This document shows, piece by piece, positions 41,247-56,200 of a stretch of 64,000 nt of DNA. The notes below the pieces were generated by a model. The model saw only the letters and a program-made list of their open reading frames with translations. It was not told the DNA's origin and did not search any database. The translations under genes and the position numbers were made by a program. The stretch's first letter is position 1; every line of letters starts with the position of its first letter. The DNA comes from Asterias rubens. Lineage: Eukaryota > Echinodermata > Asteroidea > Forcipulatida > Asteriidae. The DNA is taken from positions 17,119,994-17,183,993 of the forward strand of contig NC_047062.1 of assembly GCF_902459465.1 (NCBI RefSeq), in the 5' to 3' direction.

Positions 41247-44200
41247 CTGTAAACGAAACATAAAGTAATATTATCCCAACAATTCCTCTGTTTCTGCTTA
41301 CAAAGTCTAAGAATGTATTTAACAAAACTGAAAACGGAATAAGGAAGGCATACATCTAGGTACCCTATACATCTATTCTCGAGGGAAAACCGCAAATACC
41401 GGTGGTGTATGAGATTCTGTCCCCTTGATTTGAGAGTTTCTTTCCCAAAAACGACGAGCTGTGTACAAACTTCTTCTACTAGCGCCCTCTGTTGAACTGT
41501 CATCCTTCTCATTAGTTCCCATTATGCCCATTAATAACCACTAAGGGGGACAGAACCTCCGGGAAACAAATTTTCCTTAGGACACCGGTTTTCAAACATT
41601 AAAATACAATAAACTCCCTCCAAAGTGAAACCGCAATTCCCAAACTCACCTGACTCCCTTGTATGTAGCCCCAGAGCAGTGGAACCGTTCCGGAACAGTC
41701 TTCCATTTCTCAGCCAGCTCTACCATGGCACCAGCATCGAGGACTCCGAATCCAAAGAGGTGGTTGAACTCCAGACCGACCCCGTTGCACTGCCACTTGT
41801 AGTTGTCATCGTACAGCTGATTACGCTTGGAAGTCAATACGGTAAGGTGCTGAATATCTCGCCATGTCAAGGAAGGACTGAAAGAGGAAAATAATGAACA
41901 TGGTAAATGGAAGCTCTTTCAAAACAACAACAAATCCTTTCTACAGGCCTAGACTACCTCTGCTCATTGCCATATCATTGCAGGCCTCTGATAATGGATG
42001 AAAGAACGTTTAACGTCTGGATCGAATCTCAATGGAGCTGAGAGTATCCACCCAAATCACGTATAAGATTCATTTTATTATGCGTGGTTTATTACTTGCT
42101 TACCCTATAAGAAACCCTAGTTTTTCGAGGCGGCTTCGAACTTGAGGCCTCGGTTTTGGAATTGTCTCATCGTCAGGTACAAGCCTATTATTATACTACT
42201 ATAGCTACAATAACTTTACGGAGCAGAAACATGGACAATAACAAAACTGATAGAACATCAACTCTGCAAAGCACAAAGAGCAATGGAGAGGCAAATTAGA
42301 GACAGGATTACATGCACAGAAATACGAAACTGGACACACTGCCCGAACAAACAAAAAATGAGATATACAACAAGATATGGATTAGCAACCAAGAACAGGA
42401 AAAAGGAAAAGTGGTAGACAGAGAAGAAGATGAGAGATGACATCAGGGTATATTCAGGAACAACATGGACCAGAGCTGCAAGGAATACATATTCAAGGCA
42501 TTTACACGAGGAGGACTATACATCAATACAATGGATGAGCACAGCCTAAATGATAATGATGATGATAATGCGGATACCACCAATGTCGCTACCGTCTGTG
42601 ACGACACAAGTTCTAATTATTATCGATGTAACCCACCCAAGCTATAGTTCATTGAACCATCGAGTTTAGTTTCAAAAAGGAGAAGTCTACTCAGGAAAAG
42701 TAGACAAATTATAATATGCACATCTTCTTTGTGCTTCATGTGACGATATTGCGAGTGATGATGCGTGTGTATATTGAGACAGAGTCAGCGAACTGAATGA
42801 TTATCTACTCACTTTGCTTCTAGGGCCAGTGCAAATACTCCAGCTGCCTCAGGCGCAGCTGCTGACGTACCGGAATGAGCTAGTGTACAATTTCCGTAAA
42901 GATCCGTAGTCGCCTGAACAAATCAAACAATAGAAGATTAAATGTCTTCACAAGTCTTGGAACAGAGTCCATCACCTCAGAACATATTATTTTGTTTGCT
43001 GTTTAATATTGAAGAAAACAGCTTGAATGTCGTTGTGGAAATTGACTTTCTTATTTCCTTGTCCACGATTGTCTACAACTAGCTCTGAAATCATCGCATC
43101 CATTTGGGACATTGAAAAAAACCTTGCCATTTGACAACTGTCAATGCTAATTTCAAAATACTAGTCACAAAGGATAAACTAATAGCAATGCCACAGTCTT
43201 CGAGATGGTCTATAGAGATTGCATTTCACCATTGCAGGGGCGGGCCCATGAACGTTTGCACGGGTGGGGTCTGGTGTATCGAATAATATCACTCTACATG
43301 ATAGTGGGAAGGGCTCTTTTGTGTACGATATTTCTACACAACAGAGCGAGGAAGGCTCGTTTTTTACGAGTCTATTATGGGGAAACTCGAGACAGCGGAA
43401 CTGTCTATGTTGTAGAAAATCCAGCAGGTAAAGTACCTTGCCAGGGCCACTCAAACTTTCAATTACGTTTCTCAAGATTGTTCTCTTCCGGAGATTAAAC
43501 TTAATTGTTAGAACATGCTTAACAACTCACCACACCAGCTTCTGGATGCCTATTTCTCCCATTGCTGAACGTGGACGCCAGAGTAGATGAGCATGACTCG
43601 TCGTAGAGGGCAGTTCGGCCATCGTTGATGGCCGAGTTAATGGATACTGTCCACATGCTGGATGCGTAGCCGTCGCAGTTGCAGTCATCATTGGGTCCAC
43701 CGTCTCCTGAGGCCCAGACGTAGATGCTTCCTTTACCAGCACGTCCCTTTAGAACAAAACAAAAGGGGGGTAAATAGTTTGTGACATTATGAAATAACGG
43801 TCATTCTGAATAAACTCGACTCTAGCTATAACAAAGGTTGATGAGACGGGCCAAATTCCCAAGCTGAAACAGGAATATTTGATTAAAAGATGACAACAAA
43901 CTACAAGGAAATACAAAGCAGAATTGAGATTTGAAAATGAGTTTTCGGTGTTTAGAATCATTGTACATTTATATTCATCTTGCTGTAATGCCATGAGTAA
44001 TGTACTTTAAAATGTGAGCTTTATAAATTTATACTATTATTAATATTATATTTTCACTTCAAAATGTACTCTTTATAATAAGAAGAACCCCTTTTAGCCG
44101 TGCTGTTTATAACAACGGTTGACTACACAATTTAAAATGGCGGTAGTATGCCACAGAGTCAAATAGATTTGTTCCATTAGCTCTTGGTGTCGGTATCTCG

Positions 44201-47200
44201 AGATTATTGTTTGGTTATCAACGCCATGGCCACTTTGGATAATAAATTGCTCTGTGATTTTTTCAAGCACTTTTGGGACGTTCCCCGTTAAATTATTAAT
44301 CCAGCAAGACGCCGTTATTAGGCTTGTTGAGGTATAGTGGACACTAGGAGTGCACTGTTTGGTTTGGGTGTTTACAGACAAATTTACCCAAACCTTAGTG
44401 TTGTGTCCACCATATCTCAAAATGGCTTATACACGAAGGCTCCCGTTTGAAGGAAAGTACAGACACAAAAAAACATTAGTTCTCGGAGTGCATTGTACTG
44501 GAACAGTTTACAAAAATGAGTTCTCACGTTTTCTAAAAACTGATGAAACACTTGTCAAAGATTTCTCGTTAATGAAATTCGGAAAGACACATGTTTATAT
44601 AATGACGACGTGTACTTAGTTTGTAAGAAGTCAGTGATATCTTTTGGCTAAGCATTAATTTTTATGCCACATTTTTAGGTCTCATTATTGTTTTGAAAAC
44701 AAAACAACACCAAAACACAAGGAGTTAGCAAAACACTTCAAAACACCTTACCTTGTTAACCCCGTTGGCAATAGCTTCAAGGGTCAAGTCTCTAGGTCCA
44801 TCCACGGTCTGACCGTTATCCTGAGGTCCCCAGCTTGCACTGTAGATGTCAATGAGCTGAGGTTTGTGACTCATTGAAGATGCCTCGATCAGATCAGTCA
44901 TGAATGGCTGATCCAACATACGGATACCTGGTGGTTGATACATACACGTTATACACATTTCATGTAACCATATTAATGCAGATTTATGCACATGGTGTCA
45001 CAGCACACCTCAGTGATTGATTGTACTCCCACCATCTTAAGTTTCAAATCCTACTTACTACACAGTTGTCTAAATGTTAATATTGACCTTTGACAAACAA
45101 AACTTTGATGAAAAGAGTATCCCAATTGCAAGTTTAAGACTCTTGAAATATACATGTAATAATTATAATTGATTTCAAGTATGAGATCGCGATGTTTTTT
45201 TGTCTGCATCCAGCCATGCACGCAAAACGCTCTTTGCCCTCTGGCTCATTTTTAGCAAAACTTGCAGTGGCCATCAAGCAGACAGATTTGGAATCAAGTT
45301 TTTTGTGGAAGCAGCGAAAGTCTCTCCAAATGGTTTGATGAACAAAGAGGAGGACCATAATGTTCCGAGTGGCTACAGATTCTATCAGTCACACCCATTG
45401 AACCTTCAATGACCCCCTGCATTGACCTACTCTTTGGTATTAAATCAGCCATGTAACCAGCTTACACATAACGTAGCGGACGATAATTATGCAGATTAAT
45501 TGGTCTTTTTTTGTTGTCAAAGCAAGAAAAGGCGCCAAGAATGTGCCTTTTGGTTTCTTTCTAGATTGTATAATACCATGCCCGATAAGGGACAAAGGGT
45601 ACCCCCATGTTTCCATACATTAACACACTATATTTTCCTCTCGTACATAAAATCCTCTAGAGAATTCCTGAGATTCCAAGCACACAATGAAGACATAATA
45701 GGGACCGGGGTACAGCATGCCCCAAATTGAGTACCAAATAATTATATTTACACTCTGTGAATAGTTTACAGCAAATGAACAGATCTCTCCATTGTGGCCC
45801 ATAAGCCATTTTGAGGTATGATGGACACAATACTATGACACTATTTCGTTTGGGTCAATTTGTCTGTAGACACCCAAACCAAACAGCGGTACTCCTATAG
45901 TGTCAACCATACCTCAAAAAGGCTACGGAGACTTGACCCGGAACCTTCAATAAGTGACTTTTTGATATGGTGGACCCAATACTATGACACTATTTGTTTT
46001 GGGTCAATTTGTCTGTATAGACCCACACTAAACAGTGCACTCATTATAGTGTCCACTATATTTCATGCTTGAATATTTACCTGCGATTTTAGAGTTGTAA
46101 GCGATCCCGACGCCGCAGATTCCGTTGTCGGCCACAGCGGACACCTCCCCGGCACACCTCGTCCCGTGACTGAAAACCAATCAATCATTAGTGTTACTTT
46201 CATACTGTATTATTCCCTGATGCCCAACATTTTCAGAAGCAAGAAAGTTGGAAAGCACTAACGGTGATGAGAAAAGGTAAGCAACTAGTTTTAACTTGGC
46301 CCCTAACATTAAAATTACTTTTTTAGTTTTAGATGTGGGAGGAAAACCCCCGAGAATTCTTCCATGGAAAACCCACGCAGTCAACTAGGGACTGAAAACC
46401 CAATCCACATAGTGCACCCGGTAGGGTTCGAACCGGGGTCCCAGAGGTGGAAGGCAAGGAAAGATAACACTATGCAAACCCAACCATCAAAGTAGGGACT
46501 GAAAACCCAATCCACATAGTGCCCCAGTGGGATTCGAACCGGGGTCCCAGAGGTGGAAGGCAAGGAAAGATAACACTATGCAAACCCAACCATCAAAGTA
46601 GGGACTGAAAACCCAATCCACATAGTGCCCCGGTGGGATTCGAACCGGGGTCCCAGAGGTGGAAGGCAAGGAAAGATAACACTATGCAAACCCAACCATC
46701 AAAGTAGGGACTGAAAACCCAATCCACATAGTGCCCCGGTGGGATTCGAACCTCGGTCCAGAGGTGGAAGGCAAGGAAAGATAACACTATGCAAACCCAA
46801 CCATCAAAGTAGGGACTGAAAACCCAATCCACATAGTGCCCCGGTGGGATTCGAACCGGGGTCCCAGAGGTGGAAGGCAAGGAAAGATAACACTATGCAA
46901 ACCCAACCATCAAAGTAGGGACTGAAAACCCAATCCACATAGTGCACCCGGTAGGGTTCGAACCGGGGTCCCAGAGGTGGAAGGCAAGGAAAGATAACAC
47001 TATGCAAACCCAACCATCAAAGTAGGGACTGAAAACCCAATCCACATAGTGCACCCGGTAGGGTTCGAACCGGGGTCCCAGAGGTGGAAGGCGTGGCAAG
47101 ACTCCCTACGGAGTCCCGTAATGCCAGCACAAGATTTAATCTCATCAAGTCAACTTTGCGTTATCTCTCGATGACCCTTAGATCCATGTTAACTTTCCCT

Positions 47201-50200
47201 GCAGTACAGCAATCTTCTTTTATTTCCTATACACACATCCTTTCTACCAATTCGTGGCTGGATTGGCAATTCAATCAAATTCTGTATTTCCTCGAGTTTA
47301 CCTGTTGAACCAGTCATCGGTGTATCTTGGATACGGGAATGCATCGTTGCTGCTGAAGTCAAAGCTTGCTTCAAGGTTAAAGTTGGGAGCAAGATCGTCG
47401 TGCATGTAATCGATTCCTACGGACAAACACAAGCACTTGTAACAAATTGTAATTTAAAGTGTGTTATAGAACTCTTTAATGACGTCACGGTTTGTATCAC
47501 CGCATTGCTTAAGTTTTTGTAACCGGGTTCTGATATCCGACTCTTGAGCAGAGACCATAGACCTCGTCCCAAATTCATAAAGCCTGTAAGCACAAAAATT
47601 TGCTAAGCACGAAATTTCCTCCTTAATAAAAACAGGATTTCCAACCAAATTTTCACGTGATTTTGTTGCCAGTAACAAGCAATATGCAACAAATTAAAAT
47701 TAAGTTGTTAATCTTGTTTTTTATCTAGGAAAAAATGTCATGCTAAGCAAATTTGTGTGCTTACAGGCTTTATGAAATTAGGCCCTGTTGATCGCCAATA
47801 CTCGGGCGCGCGCGTTAGGCGTGGAATTTGGTGCATGCTGGGATAACTAGGGATCAAATTTGATCACAGAATGTACCTCATTTTTAGTTGGCGCTTGCGC
47901 AATGGGTATTGGCGAAAAGGTCTATAGAGCTATAGAATAATTTGAGACATAATACACCATGATCAGGCTGCCACCATCTTTGACACACGACATGTTCCTT
48001 ATATCACAATGAATTTTAATATTCATTGTGCAAAAAAAAAAACAGACTTAAGTTCTTTTTGCAGCCTCGGTTTGTTTATACGAAATTTAATGGGAAAAAA
48101 TCAAGATGGCCGTACAAATGTATAGCTTCTCAAACTGTGACATCATCAGTCTGAGATGTATTCCGTAATGTGGAAAATTTAAGTATTTTTTTCTATTATA
48201 AAAAAAACCTTGTTCATTAGGCATAATATTGTTTTCATTTGTGTTCGTTTGTTGTGACATTCTCTCTTTCTAGTTTGCAAAAATGTAATGTATCGACTTT
48301 GTTTGATTGTCACATATTACTTTTGGCAAAGAAACTGCAAAATGGAAACGGCTTTTTATCACGCTTCAATCAAGGCCTATAAGCACGGATAATGTAAGGA
48401 TGTGCTCCGGTCGAAAACAGCCACTGCTCCTCGTGACGTCATTGGCGGGATCATACACCAGAGTACTCACCATCATCCATTATTGCGATCGTCACACCTT
48501 TTCCTGTGTAGCCTTTTTTCCAGGCGGCTTCTACGTTCAGGTCGAGACCCTTCTTTCCATTGGCTTGTCCGGTGTTTTTCTGTGTGAGAGTAAAAAATGG
48601 GTTAATTGAAGATTCGATGTTTGCATGATATCAGTTGTGACTTGGTGGCTGACAAGCAGTTCGCATGTAACTGAAATATTGATTTGATTTGAAATTTTGA
48701 TTTCGAACATGTCGTCCATGATGTCTTGTTTGTCCTCGTTCTTTTACTCTCGTCTTTCATGTTTTTTTTCTGAAAGCACATGAACATTTTTGATAATTGT
48801 CAAAATAGTCTTATCATCAATTTGTGTGACACAGTAAAATAAACCTGAAAACCTGACAATTGGTCATCAGATTCACGAGTGAGTAACATGTGGGGAAAAC
48901 CCTTTAAAGTATTGCACTGTTTTTTAAACGTGTCGTTTTGGAAAACTAACTTTCATTTCTTAAAAACTACAGCACGGTTCAATATTTTAGGAGAAGTTTT
49001 CCCACCATGGCCAACTTTATGTCATATGTGTATATCTGTAACATTGATATTTTTTATCTAGCCAATATTTATATGCACACCCTTTAACCACGTCTCTAGT
49101 TAAGTTTATTATGAATAATTCTTTATTTAAATGTCATCTTTGTATTCAATACAAATAGTAATAATAAATATCATCCATTCATAATCCCAGTCACCCGTAA
49201 ACGTCTTCGAACTAGAAGCTTGAATTTCACGTTTGGTTAGTTCCATATTGCTTGAAATCTGTATCTATTTAGGTTGGAACTACACGTTTACTTATATATT
49301 TTATGTTTTGTTGAAATGGAGTTGGTAATAAAAGTTGTGTTTAAATTATTACAGTTTTTTTTAGCAATTTCAGCAAAATCAGCAAGTTTCAACAACACGC
49401 ATTCATATGCACGCATTTTCCCACAATTCACTCAAATAAGGAATTCTTGTAGCTATTGTTGCATTCAATTTAATTTTGGTGCACACGCGATCTCAATTTT
49501 CTCATTAAAGATTTGTTTCGGTCATTCTATTCCACATTGTCATTCGAGACCATTATTAAGTTGGATTTCTACAACATATTTTACACAAAATTGAATGGTT
49601 GACCAGCTCTTGCTGATGGCTTTCACGAAGTTGACTGAACCCTTGCGGCCAAATGAAACAGAGCAATTTTATTTGACCAGTGAATGCTAAACTTGTGAAA
49701 CTGCACTTCTCCTTTTTACTGTTAATGTTAATTCAATGTAGCCTTCATGTCAAACCAAATTGAATGAGCCTGGTTTGTCGTTGAAATTTGGCGGGAAACC
49801 TATAGAACAGTAAAAGGGCTTAACGAAGAGCACGATAGCTTTAATGTTGTCACAACATGAAACAGAGAGAGAGAGAGAAATGACTTTCAAATGCTTCGAC
49901 TAGTTTTTCTTTTTTTCCCTAGAACTCTTCTATCATTCATAACTGATGATTGAAACTGAGTTGAAGCTTAAAACCCATCAGATAATTGAACCTCCGTATG
50001 AAGACGACACTCGAACAATGACGACATGATGACGTTACCAGGTGTCGAACTGTGTCGAAATGTTTAATGTGATCATACAACAAAAATATTTCTTAAATTT
50101 GAGACTCACCAGAAACCATTGTTTTGGTATAAGCGGATCGTTGAACTCGGTCCATTTTGCTTCTTCATTTGTCGTAGCTTCCTCCTCAGGGACTTCTCGC

Positions 50201-53200
50201 TTCTGTCTTTTGAAGATCTCGCTGAGATCCTTAAATCCTCGTTTATCTCTCTTGAATCCTTTCTGTTGTACTACCCGTTTAACCTACAAACAACAACAAC
50301 AACAACAATAACAAAATGGTTATATTCCTAGTGAGGTTCCTTTGAGCCCTTATTGTTTTGGAATAAATCAATCGATATTATATTACAACTTGACCTTCCT
50401 GAGGCACCGTATTTCAAAATACATCGTATGCCTTTTGAGGTAAAGCCCCCTTTTCCCCCTAAGAACTGCGAACGTCAGAACAAGATAACATGCGTTATCA
50501 ATAATTATTCTTACATCTAGATTAAATTCAATTCAATTTATATTTATTTCCATACTGTCAAAACTGAACACATTATTACAGAATGCATATAATGTAATAA
50601 CGGACAGAAAAGTGAAAGATTCGTTCAGTTTCCCTGAGATTATTATGCAAGATTACAAAATACTGTCAACAAATCTTAATTTTGTCAATTAACGAGGTGT
50701 GTTTTTTACTAGTCTTCACATCACAGTCATGACCGTATAATTTATTTCTCCAAACACTCTCCATCATGCCTTCTCCTTATGTTGTCAAGTGAAATAATAA
50801 GAATCATCAATCTAATTCAACTAATTCATGACATTGCCGCCACCCCACATAAAACTAAATCCAATCCCAAGCTATTTCTTTATCCGATTAGCAAATAATC
50901 TGTCATTCCCCAGTGTCAGCCACTACTGCATGGACAAGCTTTATATCCCCCACCACGCTTCTTCTATAGTTTTGATGGGAATTTATTAGAGCATTACACA
51001 TCAGTGCACGAAACAGTCCCGCTTGTCTCTGTAGATGCAGTGTTAGTCCCCGGCATTACAGTTTTTATTCGCAGTCTCTTTCCGTGGAGTGCATACCAAT
51101 TTATACTATCTTCCCTTAACCGAGGTTTTATTTCCTAGCTCGATGTCGTAATGCATGCAGGATTAATCGTCCTCAAGAGACGAAAGGTGCATAGTTAATT
51201 TCCAGTCGACGTAGCAAAGACTACACAGAGAGAGAAATCGACGGCAGTTCAAATGTAAATTTCAGTTCGTCAAATATTGTTGGATTGGCTCTCTAGTGGT
51301 TGGAGAGTTTTATTGACGTGCGAATTTACGTTAATTATTAAACCCGTAACTCAGCTTTGGAACAAACAGCGCCTATGTACACTTCGGTATCAAACTTAAT
51401 GTGGAGGCAATGAGCAGAACATTGATTATAATAGATCGTATTAATGTTCCTCGTATAAAATAACAATAATGAAAGCTAATAATCATTTTGCAAATAGGAA
51501 CCAGACTATTTTTGTTCTTCCAGCCTCGGTTTGGTAACATTAATATCAATGGGAGAAATTCAAGATGGCTGCACCATGATAAAGGTCTATAACCATTATA
51601 TGATATTCTTTGGCTGAGGTTCTTCATCGTACTCAATTTCTAAGAGCTGAATCTTCGAGTGTGAGTTCGAGTCCCGGTCATGTCACTTGATTATAATTGT
51701 TTATCTAATTCAAGTGTATTTCAATGGGAGACTGAAAGGGCTGAAAGAGTAGAGTGTGGCATGAACCCCCTTAAGGCTAATTTTAAGCAACTTGGGGGTG
51801 TATGCCCCCCGTCGGGTTGAAAAGGTTAGAGAAAAAGTATGCCAGATGATAATGTTGAAATAGAGTTAGCTCTTCAAACATCTTACCAACCGAAAAACAG
51901 TTCATGTCCTGGCGTTTTGACCCTGAGGTTTTGGTAATAATGTTTTCAAGCATCTTGTTCTATGAGCACTAAATATAGATTTGTACTTGTTATATTGTTG
52001 TTTTATGCAAAGTAAAAGTATCATTATCAGTGACGTCACGACAGACCAGTATTTAGAAATAATATGCACCTTCAGAAGTGCATTATATACAGACAACGAA
52101 CGGGTCTGGTATGAATGTTTTTTTTTGTAAACACGTAATAGTCTTACGCGTTTTTCAAAAAACACCAGGCACATTTCCAACTACGTCCTGTAAACAAATG
52201 GAATAAATTTGTGTCAAAAAAACACATATTGATTCAACTTGTGCTATCGCCTATCGCAGTATGTAACACGCAAGTGTTAGCGAAAAGGTCGATATTTTCT
52301 GCGATCTCGACACAACAAATAGTCCACCTGTAAACACCCATTATTAGAAACAAAACAGTTCGTTGATGACCAACATGAGCCCACGGACTCAGTTTTATCA
52401 AGCAAGATTCATCATGAGTTATCACGGCCATCCACCACAGTGATTTATAGTGACATCACACTTTGCTTTTGCGTTAAAGATTGATACACCTCACAAGATT
52501 GATCTTAGCTCTTAGTGAAATCGACCCCAGTGCCCCCGCAAAAACAGAGCAATTAATTTGCAATTTATCAAAGTTCAGACACAAACATAGTATACTGGAT
52601 GCTATATCAGTGCATTGACGCAGACTATAACCAGCATATACCGAGATATTTCTTTTCTCGAGGCAAATGGACAAACGAAATGCATTGGATATTTTATTTT
52701 ACTTAATATAAAACTCATGAAAAGGTCCTTTTAATTTGTCAAAATAATTAAAAAATACACAAGATGTTGACCACCCCAATACAGTGCAAATTAAACAAAC
52801 ACATTCTAAACTTGAAGACTCAGCAGACACCAACCTTATCCCCGTGACACGCCCTTGCCTTTTATTTGGCCAAACAGACCGTGACCACATTGGAAACGAC
52901 GCGCGAAGCGTCCAGTGCATCCTATACATATTCATATAGGACCCCTGTATTATATTTTGGACCGTCGTGGCAGTATTCACAGTAAAACAGGGGACACAAA
53001 CATAGCTGTTGCAAACTTCTTTACCAACCGAAAGTTTGGTATACGTTTCGACCATCGAGTCTTTCTCGAAGGCTCCATGACAATACGACAAACATGACAC
53101 ATGTTCCACCAATCAAATGCGTTAGACCATCCTATGCGTTATACAAAACCAAAATATGTCCAAGCTTGTACAAACCACACCTGAGTCAATAATGTACGGA

Positions 53201-56200
53201 AATATCGATGCAAGCAATATCGGCTGAAAGCGACTAAGAATATCACACATTATGAATTTATTCCGGGTGTTTTTTGTGTGTGGAAACGGACCACAATTTC
53301 AATGTCCACTATTAGAGCTGTCACTTGAATGAAATTGACGAGCGATTGATCTGTATTAAAGGCGTCCTCGTAAAATCCAATTAAATCGTGGGCGCTGAGA
53401 GCCGTAAATAGTTTGGTGTCATTGTTTTATTGGCGCGTACAAAAATCCATACCGCCTTTGATTCCGTTTTAGGTATATTTACTTCGAATGTACGTTGACG
53501 TCATTTTGTGTAATCATATCCGGTATAGGATGCCATACAATAATGGCAACCTCGAGCCAACATAATGACCGGCCATGATGTACAGTCATCCGATACGCGG
53601 GGGTCGTGTGGGATGGAGGTTCAGGGGGAGGCAACGCGTTGTTTGCCTCCGTTGAACGTTTGCTCTTGCCTACACCAACGTCATAGGGCATGCACCATAT
53701 GCCGCGGATTCCTAGTCATACCAGTTGACTTAATGAACTTGCAGACCCACCGTACTGTAAACCCAATCGATTTTCAAGATTCATAATAAGTAATTTGGGT
53801 ACAAGAGACGGTGTCTTATTTATACACGCTCTATGGATGCATGTTTGACACCCAATGGCACTTTGGACAGTCTGTCTATTTATGCACATTGTCGTGTTTA
53901 TTAATAATTGACGTATAAACATGAATAGAGACTGGCAGTCTAAGTCGTGTTAGAAAAAAAATGGATTCTATAGGATACTGCGAGGAGAATAAGAAATGAA
54001 TATTTAGGCTTGATATACAGTTTTAAATGCGAGAGAAAACCTTAAAGGTAAGGTCATACCTCACTTATGACCCCCAATTTTTCTATTTAATTTAAAACCA
54101 AAAGCTTATACAGATGGAAGTAAGCACCCGGCGATATGTTTTCGTTCGAAGTGCCCCCAGAATTTGAAAGCAATAAAAGTATGTCAAGAAATCAAAATCG
54201 CCAAACTCCCATCAAGGCAAGTTTGGGTTTTAGAGATTCATGGAGTCCGTTTGTGATGTCACTGTCACAATTTTTTATTGGAAAAAATACCATATTTCAA
54301 ATTGGGAACACTGGATCGAGGGACGTGGGTCACGGACATGATGTCCGCGCCCCCTTTAGATTGCTGTGTATGATTTCATATGCCTACATTGCCTCATGCA
54401 GAAGGTGGGCAAGCATAACGGACGCTGTTGTTAATTTTTACATAATAATTCATATATAGACACTGCGGAAGACGGGGCTTATCAACGGCAGCCATTTCGT
54501 GCATAAATGCATACAATATTTCTTGAAGAGGTTCAACGGTGTCGGATGATAAAAACATTTTTATGACTGATGATGATGAAATGTTGCACTTTGAGCAGAC
54601 CCAAAGGCTATGATGAAGAAAAAACTCGGGAAAATCCCTCCATAATGACACGACTTCGGTGTTATGTTACGAAAAGTACTTCGACCAAGCACTAATATAT
54701 CTTGTTACAATGACACGATGTCTATAAAAACATAAATGTTTTGGCATAGATTGTTTTTTGTCAATGTCATGCTTATTCATGAGCAAAATGATAAAGAAAG
54801 ACATAACAGATTTGGGGAAAATACTCATTATGGTTTTACCAAACTACACCGATGTGTTAGATAATAATATAAATCATAATGTGAACATAAAGCTAAAAAC
54901 AGTGACTACTTGCGGTGGGTAAAAATAGGGCACAGTATTTTTACAAGAACAAATTAATTGAGTCCATCCACGACAGCATGTACTAACCGCATCTCTGGCC
55001 GCAGTATTCGCGAACGGACACCAACCATAAGATCTCAGACACGATTCGCTCATGAAATAGTTTATCAGATTCAAACATTTTGGGGTGATTTTTTTTAATC
55101 AAAACCTTCGACAGGGATCCTTTCTTAAAATACTTTATACTATTTAGTGTTCACAGCTGCTGTGCTGGTAACCAAGTAAATTTATGGTGATAGATTTGTG
55201 GATTATGTCACAATCTGTGACGCTTAGACCTTTATTGTATTCCATGTTGCTCGCAGAAACCCTGCTGCACGGTATCGGTGTTTGGTTAATACACCGTTAT
55301 GTAGCAGCATAATGCAGAAGATCAATCTTAATCGGGCATGCGATCTAATACAATCAAGTGACATGGCTGAAGTGTACAGCTGGCAAACAGAACTGAGCAA
55401 AAAGTACACAACACCGTGGATCATATTATATTGCGGCTGTGGCTTGAGCTGCCGTATAGGATACTGGCCGTCCTAAGTGGCGGCTACGGCTATACGGCTG
55501 CTAAGGAGAGTACGTAAAACAGATTGTAAATGTAAGGTAATGGCATTTTCAGAATACATCAAATAGATCGTGATGTCCTGCTCTTCTTCAAGCCGTACCT
55601 GTAGCCGTATCCGTTTGGCATTACATGATAGTCAGAGCTACTAAATCCAGCAGGAGAGAAAGCCATGCTAGAGAGGACGTGGCCGGATGCAACGTGCTTC
55701 CCGCCATTCCAATCTAAAATTCAAGCACGATGTTTGACACGTGCGTCGTGTTGGTCGTGAATTGACAACACGCCATGCATAATATCAATATATTTGTTTC
55801 TGTTTGTAATTGTTTTTTCTTTGAAAACCATTATGGAAGAAAAGCTATAGTAGCTAATTGTGTGTTTTTATAATCACTGTAAAAAGTATCCGTGAAATTT
55901 ACGGCACTTTCCCTGGCACCCTAGCTGGCACTTTACCTGGCACCCTAGCTGCCAGGTAAAGTGCCGTAAATTTTACAGTGGAAGTTTTGTCAATTATGCC
56001 TTAAAGGGGTAGTTTGCAAACTTTCTACCGTCAACCCACGGTAAGGTGCCGTAAGTTTCACCGTTTTGTTTTGTTTTTTAGTGTAGGCAAGCCTACAAGG
56101 GGTAGGCTTATAGCTGTTCTATTATTTTATTGAATTATTGTTTAAAAAAGGGACAATATACTTTACTCCATTCCATTTACTCCAACTCATTGTAACCAAA

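Noticed and set aside
46391..47094. CRISPR-like array
   Set aside because: Units are contiguous with no unique spacers, contain a tRNA-type B box and lie in a eukaryotic intron.
52699..53112. 137-codon minus-strand frame
   Set aside because: Cys-rich but no recognisable domain, no convincing splice sites, inside the PCSK2 intron with the plus strand also open.
53479..53786. GC-richer region with open frames on both strands
   Set aside because: No homology, phase or splice support.
55875..55980. Functional hairpin RNA gene
   Set aside because: Ends and spread of relatives (58235-58315) fit a foldback transposon better.
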